Shown one piece after another: positions 1-5,093 of a stretch of 5,147 nucleotides of DNA. The stretch's first letter is position 1, and each line of letters starts with the position of its first letter. The stretch is from NCBI GenBank assembly GCA_905215855.1, contig CAJMRT010000075.1, positions 1 through 5,147 of the forward strand, read 5' to 3'. Source of the stretch: an uncultured bacterium. Lineage in GTDB: Bacteria; Bacillota; Clostridia; Oscillospirales; Acutalibacteraceae. Position numbers and translations under genes: made by a program. The notes beneath the pieces are model-generated. The model searched no databases. It had not been told where the DNA came from and worked only from the letters and a program-made list of their open reading frames with translations.

Positions 1-16
1 ATACCCTCCCACGAAA

Positions 17-181
17 GAACCAACCCATCCCCAAGCGGGGACGAAAATATGCAATTATCTTCATTAACATACCGTTATTGGCGAACCAACCCATCCCCAC
101 TCGGGGACGAAAACTTTCCGTTTTCGGACAACGATTTTAAGGCTTTGATTGAACCAACCCATCCCCAAGCGGGGACGAAAA
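17..181 (+). CRISPR. End of a CRISPR array: three repeats, two full spacers
   Basis: Three 31-bp direct repeats lie at 17-47, 83-113 and 151-181. Each begins GAACCAACCC, contains a short palindrome (TCCCC, 4-nt loop, GGGGA) and ends ACGAAAA. The spacers at 48-82 (35 bp) and 114-150 (37 bp) are unrelated to each other. Copies 1 and 3 are identical; copy 2 differs only at two loop bases (100-101). The final A may belong to the spacers, which would make the repeat 30 bp. A GAAA-type 3' end is usual for type I and III repeats read in the crRNA direction, so transcription is inferred to run left to right, with the leader beyond the left edge and the trailer at 181. The period of 66-68 bp is longer than the roughly 61 bp usual for type I-E. 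No cas gene is visible, so the subtype is unresolved. Positions 1-16 are probably the end of another spacer. Confidence 0.93.
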
Positions 182-210
182 AAGCACCTGCCAAAATCGG
201 TAGGTGCTTT
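181..210. terminator. Hairpin abutting the last CRISPR repeat, probable terminator
   Basis: The arms AAAGCACCTGCC (181-192) and GGTAGGTGCTTT (199-210) form a 12-bp stem with one G-U or A-C pair, depending on strand, around a 6-nt loop. Read on the + strand it is followed by a poor T-tract (GTCTTATG), so it could end the CRISPR precursor inefficiently. Read on the - strand it is followed by six T residues (complement of 178-183) supplied by the end of the last repeat, which is the textbook intrinsic-terminator form. No minus-strand gene is visible upstream of it in that direction. Confidence 0.7.
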
Positions 211-303
211 GTCTTATGATATGAAATTTATGTGCTTTACTATGGAATACATACTGCAAATTTAATTTCAATAATTCTGCTTTTAAGCCGTATTTTTACT
301 GCC

Positions 304-332
304 TTGACGGAGGTTGCTTAAATTGCTATAAT
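304..332 (+). promoter_or_regulatory. Sigma-A promoter of the channel gene
   Basis: TTGACG (-35, 304-309) and TATAAT (-10, 327-332) are separated by exactly 17 bp. Transcription should begin near 339-341, giving a very short leader of about 15 nt before the TTG start at 356. The stretch 211-303 between the CRISPR hairpin and this promoter holds no gene or other feature I can support. Confidence 0.85.
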
Positions 333-355
333 TTACTTTAGACGGGGGTGGTGTT

Positions 356-778
356 TTGAAAAAGACAAGGCTGTTGAAAATTGTTCTCAAGCGGACGGGT
401 GCAATCAAGCTTTTGTGCAGTTATGTTATCATATTTTTTGCGGTGAGTGTTGCAATATGGATTTTTGAGCCGAACATAACACGGCTGTTTGACAGCATAT
501 GGTACTGCTTCAGCGTTGCCACAACAATAGGACTTGGCGATGTGCTTGCAACAACGCTTGTCGGCAGAGTGCTTTCAATCTTTCTTTCGATATGTTCAAT
601 TCTCATCATTGCGGTAGTCCCCGGTGTAATCACAAGCTACTATGTGGAAAGCACAAAACTTCGTGCTGATGAAAGCAGTGCAAAGTTTCTTGATGACCTT
701 GAACATCTTCCCGAACTTTCAAAAGAAGAACTTACAGAGCTTTCCGAAAAGGTAAAAAAGTTCAATCGTAAAAAGTAA
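356..778 (+). CDS. Small two-TM potassium-channel-type membrane protein
   Basis: This 140-aa protein fits the ion channel family with two membrane helices per subunit (Ion_trans_2 type), which assembles as a tetramer and conducts K+ across the cytoplasmic membrane. In order it has a basic N-terminus (1-18), TM1 (about 19-37), a pore helix (about 46-56), a selectivity filter T57-I58-G59-L60-G61-D62, TM2 (about 67-97) and a charged cytoplasmic tail (98-140). The filter differs from the canonical TVGYGD by Leu in place of Tyr. The G90 that follows P89 in TM2 could be a gating hinge. The tail shows no RCK or cyclic-nucleotide domain, so no ligand can be named. The start is TTG: it is the only in-frame initiator behind the GGGGGTGG ribosome binding site (344-351), and no in-frame ATG gives the full TM1. 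It is monocistronic and convergent with the transporter. The family call is firm; ion selectivity is inferred. Confidence 0.85.
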   Translation: MKKTRLLKIVLKRTGAIKLLCSYVIIFFAVSVAIWIFEPNITRLFDSIWYCFSVATTIGLGDVLATTLVGRVLSIFLSICSILIIAVVPGVITSYYVESTKLRADESSAKFLDDLEHLPELSKEELTELSEKVKKFNRKK

Positions 779-799
779 ATTTAATAAATGCGGACATAA

Positions 800-838
800 A
801 AAATCCCGACAGTATCAAAAACATACTGTCGGGATTTT
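800..838. terminator. Bidirectional intrinsic terminator between convergent genes
   Basis: A perfect 16-bp stem, AAAATCCCGACAGTAT (800-815) with ATACTGTCGGGATTTT (823-838), encloses a 7-nt loop. The T-rich arm serves the + strand channel gene, and the A-run at 798-803 becomes a T-run for the - strand transporter gene. It lies 22 nt past the stop codon on each side. Confidence 0.93.
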
Positions 839-860
839 GCTTTTAAAGAAATATATTAAC

Positions 861-2216
861 TTATTTTATGAATCCCTGAACAATCAAAATCAGTACAAGA
901 ACAGGGAGTACATACTTGAAATACGGCTTTAAAGCCTTTGAAAATTTAATGCCTTTACCGGTATTACACTCATCAAGGTAGTTGTCAAATCCCCAACCGA
1001 ATTTTGTAACGCAGAAGAGGAGATAAACAAGTGAACCTACAGGAAGAAGGATATTGCTTACGAGGAAATCTTCCATACCGAGAACATTCTGACCGATAAT
1101 TTGGAAACCGCTCCAAATGTTGAAACCGAACACACACGGCAAACTTGCGATAAGAATGATGATTGTGTTGATAAGAACAGACTTCTTTCTGCTGATGCCG
1201 AACATATCAATCCAAAACGAAATGATGTTTTCAAACACGGCAATGATTGTTGAGAAGCACGCAAAAGTCATAAACAGGAAGAACAGAGTACCCCAAATTC
1301 TTCCGCCGGCCATATTTACGAACACATTCGGAAGTGTTACGAAAATCAGAGCAGGGCCTTGGTCGGGCTGAACACCGTATGAAAAACAAGCGGGGAAGAT
1401 GATAAGACCTGCCATAATTGCAACAAATGTGTCAAGTGCGCAAATTTTGATTGACTCACTCGGCAGAGTGTGGTCTTTTGACATATAACTGCCGAAAATT
1501 TCCATTGCCGCAATGCCAAGGCTGAGTGTGAAAAATGCCTGATTCATAGCGGATGAAACAACATTGCCAAGTCCGATTTCATTCACCTTGTCCAAATCGG
1601 GAATAAGGTAAAAGCTGAGTCCCTCACCTGCACCCGAAAGGAATAAGCTGTTGCCTGCGAGTACAAGAATGAGTATGAGCAACACAATCATCATAACTTT
1701 GCTGACTTTTTCAATGCCCTTTTGAATACCTCTGCTGCAAACAAGGAATCCGAGGACGGTGATAATCGCCATCCAAATTACCATTTCAAGCGGATTTGAC
1801 TGCAATTCGTTGAATACTCCGCCAACTTGCTCCGAGGTCATTCCGCTTTCAAATGAACCCGTCGCAAATTTGTAGAAGTAGCTCGTCATCCAACCCGAAA
1901 CCGTGGTGTAGTACATCATCAAAAGATAGCATCCGAGCATACAGAACCAGCCGTGAATGTGCCACTTGCTCTTTGGCTTTTCAAGTTTTTTGTAGCCGAG
2001 AACAGCACTTTTTCTGCTCGCTCTTCCGACTGCAAGTTCCATTGTCAAAACAGGAACTCCCATAAGAACGAGGAAGATTAGGTACAAAAGTACAAATAGT
2101 CCGCCGCCGTTCTGTCCTGCAACATACGGAAATCGCCACACATTGCCGATTCCGATAGCGCAACCCGCACTTACAAGGATAAACCCAAGTCGGGATTTAA
2201 AATTTTCTCTTTCCAT
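861..2216 (-). CDS. Sodium:neurotransmitter symporter (NSS/SNF) family transporter
   Basis: This is a 451-aa Na+-coupled symporter of the LeuT-fold NSS family in the cytoplasmic membrane; bacterial members take up amino acids, and the substrate here is unknown. TM1 (about 10-32) has the unwound GIGNVWRFPY segment, with N25 and A20 at the LeuT Na+-ligand positions N27 and A22, and R28 at the gating Arg30. NGGG follows at 36-39. TM6 carries the conserved FFTLSLG (228-234), and TM8 carries S322-T323 matching the LeuT Na2 ligands T354/S355. D262 in TM7 lies at about the position of LeuT E290, an acidic residue typical of chloride-independent bacterial members. I count 11 hydrophobic helices, the last at about 434-450. 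The length and helix number match the Tyt1/MhsT type rather than 12-TM LeuT. The ATG is preceded by AGGAGA at 10-nt spacing. It is monocistronic and divergent from the 298-aa acidic protein. Confidence 0.96.
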   Translation of the reverse strand: MERENFKSRLGFILVSAGCAIGIGNVWRFPYVAGQNGGGLFVLLYLIFLVLMGVPVLTMELAVGRASRKSAVLGYKKLEKPKSKWHIHGWFCMLGCYLLMMYYTTVSGWMTSYFYKFATGSFESGMTSEQVGGVFNELQSNPLEMVIWMAIITVLGFLVCSRGIQKGIEKVSKVMMIVLLILILVLAGNSLFLSGAGEGLSFYLIPDLDKVNEIGLGNVVSSAMNQAFFTLSLGIAAMEIFGSYMSKDHTLPSESIKICALDTFVAIMAGLIIFPACFSYGVQPDQGPALIFVTLPNVFVNMAGGRIWGTLFFLFMTFACFSTIIAVFENIISFWIDMFGISRKKSVLINTIIILIASLPCVFGFNIWSGFQIIGQNVLGMEDFLVSNILLPVGSLVYLLFCVTKFGWGFDNYLDECNTGKGIKFSKALKPYFKYVLPVLVLILIVQGFIK

Positions 2217-2226
2217 AAACGAATTC

Positions 2227-2279
2227 TCTCCTATAAAAACAGACTTTTTAATTGTACAAAAAATTCACACATTTGTCAA
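2227..2279 (-). promoter_or_regulatory. Promoter and ribosome binding site of the NSS transporter gene
   Basis: On the minus strand a perfect TTGACA (-35, 2274-2279) is followed after 17 bp by TACAAT (-10, 2251-2256), placing the transcript start near 2243. The ribosome binding site AGGAGA (2227-2232) lies between that start and the ATG at 2216. I see no regulatory leader in the short 5' UTR. Confidence 0.88.
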
Positions 2280-2371
2280 GATGTTCTGTTTTTAATAAAT
2301 GAAGAATTTTCGCAAAAAAACCGCATAAATAAGCCGTTTTTTAGAGCAGAGGGTAGATAATGGGACAGTGG

Positions 2372-2384
2372 TTTATGGTATAAT
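2372..2384 (+). promoter_or_regulatory. Extended -10 promoter of the 298-aa acidic protein gene
   Basis: TATAAT (2379-2384) is preceded by TG plus one base (2376-2378), the extended -10 pattern. No good -35 sits at the 17-bp position, which an extended -10 can tolerate. Transcription should start near 2391, leaving an A-rich leader of about 80 nt that contains a perfect palindrome (2428-2442). Confidence 0.65.
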
Positions 2385-2427
2385 ATTATTAAAGAAAAGG
2401 AAAGGAAAAACCTAATTAAAAGGGCAA

Positions 2428-2442
2428 TAACAATAATTGTTA
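2428..2442. repeat. 15-bp perfect palindrome in the leader of the acidic gene
   Basis: TAACAATAATTGTTA is two 7-bp arms around a central A. It lies about 37-51 nt downstream of the predicted start site and 28 nt before the ATG. It could be a repressor operator or a weak RNA foldback. Its AT-only character, apart from one C and one G, makes chance occurrence plausible. Confidence 0.35.
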
Positions 2443-2469
2443 CTAAGTTAATGAAAGGCGGAAATTATT

Positions 2470-3366
2470 ATGTTAATGAATTGTAAAAGAAAGATCCACG
2501 AAAAGCTTGTGTTTGAAAACGCACCGCAAAATCCCGAAGCAATCAAGGGTATCCGTGCATACCTTTTGGCGCTGCTTTCCTATGCAACGATGTCGAAGAG
2601 ATGTGAAAACGCTGACTTTGATTTGCATATTGATATTGAGGGCGATGAAACGCTTTTTGAAACCGAAGACGAAAGTGCGGGCGAGATAATCCAGAAGCTC
2701 GGTAATCACGGCGGATTCACAATTGACATCACCTGCAGCGGAAAATTTGTGAATATCGGCAACTGTTCCGATGAGGAATTTATCACGGTGGCGTGTTTTC
2801 CCGACAAAGTTCCAAGCATTTTTGATTGCCTTGAAAATTCGGGAGAAAAGGACTTCAAGTACGGGAAAATAGCTTATTTTGACGGCATTGATTTGTGGTT
2901 ATCTCAGTACATTGACGATAAAACCTGCATGGACAATGTTTTTGATTTTGGCGACATTGTTGAGAAAAAGGACTTCGCAATTTCAAATTTGTGGAATAGT
3001 GAAATGTTTCTTGTTATCGCATTTGATTTTGAAAAGTATCACGATGAAGCTGAGGAAATCAAGAATATAATCGAAAGATATATTTATGTTGATGATGAAA
3101 AAGCATTTAAAAAGTGCCGCAAAAAGTGGGATGAGGAAATGATAATCGGAATTGACGGTGTGCAGTGGATTCCCGAAAATGTGGGAGAAATCGTTGCATT
3201 TACCGATGAAATCAACGAAATGCTTGCTCGCCTTGACAAGGATGAAGATGTAGGAATTGAATCGTATGGACTTTTCTGCAATATGGACGAGTTCTTCTCG
3301 GCGCAGATTTATGCAGACAATGAGGAACATTGCTTTAAAGTTGTTGCGGTTCAGTCCGTAGTATGA
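2470..3366 (+). CDS. Acidic cytoplasmic protein of unknown function (298 aa)
   Basis: I do not recognise a family. The protein is 298 aa, strongly acidic, and has no signal peptide or membrane helix; the only hydrophobic stretch is a short amphipathic segment (about 29-40, ending LLALLSYAT). It contains ten cysteines (5, 45, 89, 99, 109, 120, 153, 216, 270, 288) that are scattered rather than in CxxC pairs, so a zinc ribbon is unlikely. Aromatic- and Asp/Glu-rich stretches, such as YIDDKTCMDNVFDFGD (147-162), suggest a compact alpha/beta domain or domains, but this is only an impression. The ATG at 2470 has a ribosome binding site, AAAGGCGG (2454-2461), at 8-nt spacing; a second in-frame ATG two codons on is an alternative. 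The gene is monocistronic, divergent from the NSS transporter and convergent with another unknown acidic protein. Coding status is well supported by length, ribosome binding site, promoter and terminator. Confidence 0.88.
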   Translation: MLMNCKRKIHEKLVFENAPQNPEAIKGIRAYLLALLSYATMSKRCENADFDLHIDIEGDETLFETEDESAGEIIQKLGNHGGFTIDITCSGKFVNIGNCSDEEFITVACFPDKVPSIFDCLENSGEKDFKYGKIAYFDGIDLWLSQYIDDKTCMDNVFDFGDIVEKKDFAISNLWNSEMFLVIAFDFEKYHDEAEEIKNIIERYIYVDDEKAFKKCRKKWDEEMIIGIDGVQWIPENVGEIVAFTDEINEMLARLDKDEDVGIESYGLFCNMDEFFSAQIYADNEEHCFKVVAVQSVV

Positions 3367-3371
3367 AAAAA

Positions 3372-3408
3372 GGGGCTGTCGCAAATTCTACTCATTTGCG
3401 ACAGCCCC
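3372..3408. terminator. Bidirectional intrinsic terminator between the two acidic-protein genes
   Basis: A perfect 15-bp stem (3372-3386 with 3394-3408; outer arm GGGGCTGTCGCAAA) encloses a 7-nt loop. It is followed on the + strand by AATTTTTTG (from 3409). On the - strand the A-run at 3366-3371, which includes the last base of the upstream stop codon, gives the T-tract. It begins 6 nt past the stop of the 298-aa gene and 46 nt past the stop of the convergent gene. Confidence 0.94.
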
Positions 3409-3453
3409 AATTTTTTGCTATTTTGTTAGAGTTAAAAAGTGAAAATTCAAAAA

Positions 3454-4092
3454 TTAAAACTCAATTGCGTCTGTGAAATCGTCAGCTTCATCTTCTGAGT
3501 CGTCAAAATAATCAGCATCGTCAGAATCGCTTTCGTCTTCGGGAATGTCAATCATATCGAACTCGTCATATGTAACAGCCTTGTTGAGCTTGAAAAAGTT
3601 TGTCTGGCAGAAGTAACGGCAGACACGGATGTAGTTGAGAAATTCGGGAGTTTCATTCTCATAGTCCTCGGCGGAAACACCCTCTTTGATTATGAGCAGC
3701 ATTTCGACAATCTGTGAGTTACTGATAAAGAAGTTGTTATGCTCCTCAAAAATTATAAAAATGTCGTCATCATCGAGGTCATATTTTTCGCAGGCATAAA
3801 GTGCCTCGCTCTTTGAGTTTCTCACAACCCTGTAAATCTCAAAATCAATCATATCAGGCTCATCACAATCAATGTTTCCCATAACGCAGAGTTCAAGAAA
3901 AGTCTTGCTCATAACAGCCTTGTCGGTTAGTTCAAGGTCAAAGTGCTTTTCAAGCGAAATGATAAGCTCGTCCTGTGACTTCACACCCGGTGTGATGAGT
4001 GGCTTGTATCTTTTGATGAGTTTGTTTTTATAAAATTCCGAATTTTCATACTTTAATGAAAGATTAGCGGCAATGTTGTCAAATATATTCAT
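3454..4092 (-). CDS. Acidic protein of unknown function with Asp/Glu-rich tail (212 aa)
   Basis: I do not recognise a family. The N-terminal part (about 1-35) is mixed and fairly basic (YKNKLIKRYKP at 21-31), the middle (36-170) looks like a helical domain with short hydrophobic segments (FFISNSQIVEMLLII, 121-135), and the C-terminus (175-212) is about half Asp/Glu. There is no signal peptide or membrane helix, so it should be cytoplasmic. A TTG-initiated form starting at 4113 would add seven residues, but that codon has no ribosome binding site. The ATG at 4092 is preceded by AAGGAGA (4098-4104) at ideal spacing, so I start there. It converges on the 298-aa acidic gene and is divergent from a Sel1-repeat gene, whose N-terminus (MNLFDKI) resembles this one (MNIFDNI). 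Such acidic tails occur in many unrelated proteins and do not define a function. Confidence 0.87.
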   Translation of the reverse strand: MNIFDNIAANLSLKYENSEFYKNKLIKRYKPLITPGVKSQDELIISLEKHFDLELTDKAVMSKTFLELCVMGNIDCDEPDMIDFEIYRVVRNSKSEALYACEKYDLDDDDIFIIFEEHNNFFISNSQIVEMLLIIKEGVSAEDYENETPEFLNYIRVCRYFCQTNFFKLNKAVTYDEFDMIDIPEDESDSDDADYFDDSEDEADDFTDAIEF

Positions 4093-4136
4093 CGTTATCT
4101 CCTTAAAAAACAAGTGGTTTTTATGTTTATAAGTAA

Positions 4137-4165
4137 ATTATAATCGAATTAAACGACAAAATCAA
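4137..4165 (-). promoter_or_regulatory. Promoter of the 212-aa acidic protein gene
   Basis: On the minus strand TTGATT (-35, 4160-4165) and TATAAT (-10, 4137-4142) are spaced by 17 bp. The start is expected near 4130, giving a leader of about 38 nt. It stands back to back with the promoter of the divergent Sel1-repeat gene within a 164-bp intergenic region. Confidence 0.75.
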
Positions 4166-4195
4166 TATGCTTTTTGAATATAATGCCTAAACAGA

Positions 4196-4224
4196 TTTAT
4201 AAATCCGCAGTTTTAATTTATAAT
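4196..4224 (+). promoter_or_regulatory. Probable promoter of the Sel1-repeat gene
   Basis: A perfect TATAAT lies at 4219-4224 with a weak -35 (TTTATA, 4196-4201) at 17-bp spacing. Another TATAAT at 4179-4184 lacks a clear -35. The region is so AT-rich that the choice is uncertain. The ribosome binding site AAGGAGG is at 4244-4250. Confidence 0.5.
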
Positions 4225-4256
4225 TTAATGTAGATTGAACGGTAAGGAGGAAAGTT

Positions 4257-4832
4257 ATGAACTTGTTTGATAAAATAAAAAAACAACAAACCCCCGAACA
4301 ACCGAAAAACGGTGAATTAAAAAGTGATGTCAGCACAATTCTTCGCAGAACAGGTGTTCAAAACCGAAAGGAAATGTGCGAGCTTGAATATATGAAAGCG
4401 AGAAGGCTTTTGAAAAATCCGACCGTTGAAACAATTGATCGTGCTAAAAATATAATGAATACCCTTGCAACCGATTTCGATTATCTTCCTGCCGTATTGT
4501 GGATGGCTGAATTTTCCGTGAACGGTGTCAAAAATCCCGAACAGGCGGCTATGTGGTACAAAAAAGCCGCTGACCTCGGTAGTGTGAAAGGTGCGTCCAA
4601 AATCGCCGACATTCTTATGGACGGCAGAGGTGTTACACGCAACCCGAAACTTGCAATGGAGTACTATAAAATTGCCGCCGATAACGGCATAGCGTCAGCG
4701 TCATTCGCATTGGGTGAATATTATGCAAAAACAGGCAATAGGGAAGAGGCTGTAAAAGCCTATGAAAAAGCCGTCAAAGGCGGATATAAAGATGCCGAAA
4801 AAAAGCTTGCCAAATTGAAGAAAAAGTTTTGA
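4257..4832 (+). CDS. Sel1-like repeat (SLR/TPR-type) protein, 191 aa
   Basis: This is a small cytoplasmic helical-repeat protein. After a polar N-terminus (1-40, beginning MNLFDKIKK) come about three Sel1-type repeats. The first is degenerate (about 77-109, with AAMWYKKAADLGS), the second is canonical (about 112-145: GRGVTRNPKLAMEYYKIAA, then DNGI), and the third is TPR-like (about 146-177: ALGEYYAKTGNREEAVKAYE). A lysine-rich end (182-190) closes the protein. Sel1 and TPR repeats form alpha-solenoids that bind partner proteins; no catalytic residues are expected and the partner is unknown. The protein is markedly basic, in contrast to the divergent acidic neighbour. The ATG follows a full AAGGAGG site at 6-nt spacing. 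There is no signal peptide, unlike secreted Sel1 proteins. Fold assignment is confident; role is not known. Confidence 0.9.
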   Translation: MNLFDKIKKQQTPEQPKNGELKSDVSTILRRTGVQNRKEMCELEYMKARRLLKNPTVETIDRAKNIMNTLATDFDYLPAVLWMAEFSVNGVKNPEQAAMWYKKAADLGSVKGASKIADILMDGRGVTRNPKLAMEYYKIAADNGIASASFALGEYYAKTGNREEAVKAYEKAVKGGYKDAEKKLAKLKKKF

Positions 4833-4857
4833 TTCTAATATAATTCTGTATTAGAAT
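4832..4857. terminator. AT-rich hairpin after the Sel1-repeat gene, weak terminator candidate
   Basis: The arms ATTCTAATA (4832-4840) and TATTAGAAT (4849-4857) make a perfect 9-bp stem around an 8-nt loop, beginning at the last base of the stop codon. It has only one G-C pair in the stem and no clean T-tract after it, so termination would be weak. Confidence 0.4.
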
Positions 4858-4880
4858 AATTGTGTATTGGTAAACGCAGT

Positions 4881-4960
4881 TCAATTGAAAATTGAAAATG
4901 GAAAGTTGAAAATTATGGTCGGGTATATGGATTGCAAAATGAAAATCCGTGTTGCCCGAC
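4881..4960. repeat. TTGAAAAT repeat tract with adjoining foldback, possible dispersed intergenic element
   Basis: Positions 4883-4918 carry three imperfect units built on TTGAAA (AATTGAAA, ATTGAAAATGG, AGTTGAAAATTATGG). Directly after comes a foldback: GTCGGG (4918-4923) pairs with CCCGAC (4955-4960), and inside it GGATT (4929-4933) pairs with AATCC (4944-4948). From memory, similar TTGAAAATTGAAAATGG tracts are common between genes in clostridial genomes, which would make this a copy of a dispersed element. That cannot be confirmed from a single copy. No ORF is visible here. Confidence 0.45.
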
Positions 4961-4990
4961 TATATCATACATAAAAATATATGCGTGTCA

Positions 4991-5028
4991 GTATGGGCAT
5001 TCATCGGACGCCCAATGAGTGCCCTTAC
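4991..5028. repeat. Strong GC-rich inverted repeat upstream of the tRNA promoter
   Basis: GGGCATTCAT (4995-5004) pairs with ATGAGTGCCC (5015-5024) with one wobble. Beyond a T-T mismatch the stem continues with GTA (4991-4993) and TAC (5026-5028). The loop is 10 nt and itself contains GCCC. No T-tract follows, so it is not a standard intrinsic terminator. Its GC content stands out in otherwise AT-rich DNA, as expected of a REP-like or small inserted element. Confidence 0.55.
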
Positions 5029-5047
5029 CGATATAATAAAAAAATTC

Positions 5048-5076
5048 TTGACATATATATAACTGCGTGATATAAT
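5048..5076 (+). promoter_or_regulatory. Consensus promoter of the tRNA-Gly gene
   Basis: TTGACA (5048-5053) and TATAAT (5071-5076) are both perfect and spaced by 17 bp, as is typical of highly expressed stable RNA genes. Transcription should start near 5083, about 10 nt before the mature tRNA 5' end, which RNase P would trim. Confidence 0.93.
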
Positions 5077-5093
5077 GACAATGTTGTAAATAA

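Noticed and set aside
1..16. The leading bases end ACGAAA, like the 3' end of the repeat, right before repeat 1
   Set aside because: Only six bases match, and two repeats would then abut with no spacer; more likely the end of a spacer cut by the window edge.
17..181. Assignment of the array to type VI (Cas13) because of the GAAC...GGGG...AAAA pattern
   Set aside because: Cas13 repeats are usually about 36 bp with about 30-bp spacers. Here nothing upstream of GAAC is conserved and the repeat is 31 bp at most.
421..633. Minus-strand open frame of 70 codons inside the channel gene
   Set aside because: It is the antisense shadow of a gene with clear channel motifs and has no ribosome binding site.
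2391..2469. Riboswitch in the leader of the 298-aa gene
   Set aside because: Apart from a short AT palindrome the leader is A-rich and unstructured, with no conserved aptamer pattern or terminator before the ATG.
2983..3384. Minus-strand open frame of 133 codons opposite the 298-aa gene
   Set aside because: It overlaps a well-supported gene, runs through its terminator hairpin and has no supporting start signal; antisense shadow.
2470..4092. The two acidic proteins as anti-CRISPR or toxin-antitoxin pair
   Set aside because: They are convergent with separate promoters and a shared terminator, are large for such proteins, and lack any recognised motif; proximity to the CRISPR array is over 2 kb with unrelated genes between.
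4093..4113. TTG start adding seven residues to the 212-aa acidic protein
   Set aside because: The extra codons contain the AAGGAGA ribosome binding site itself, which clearly serves the ATG at 4092.
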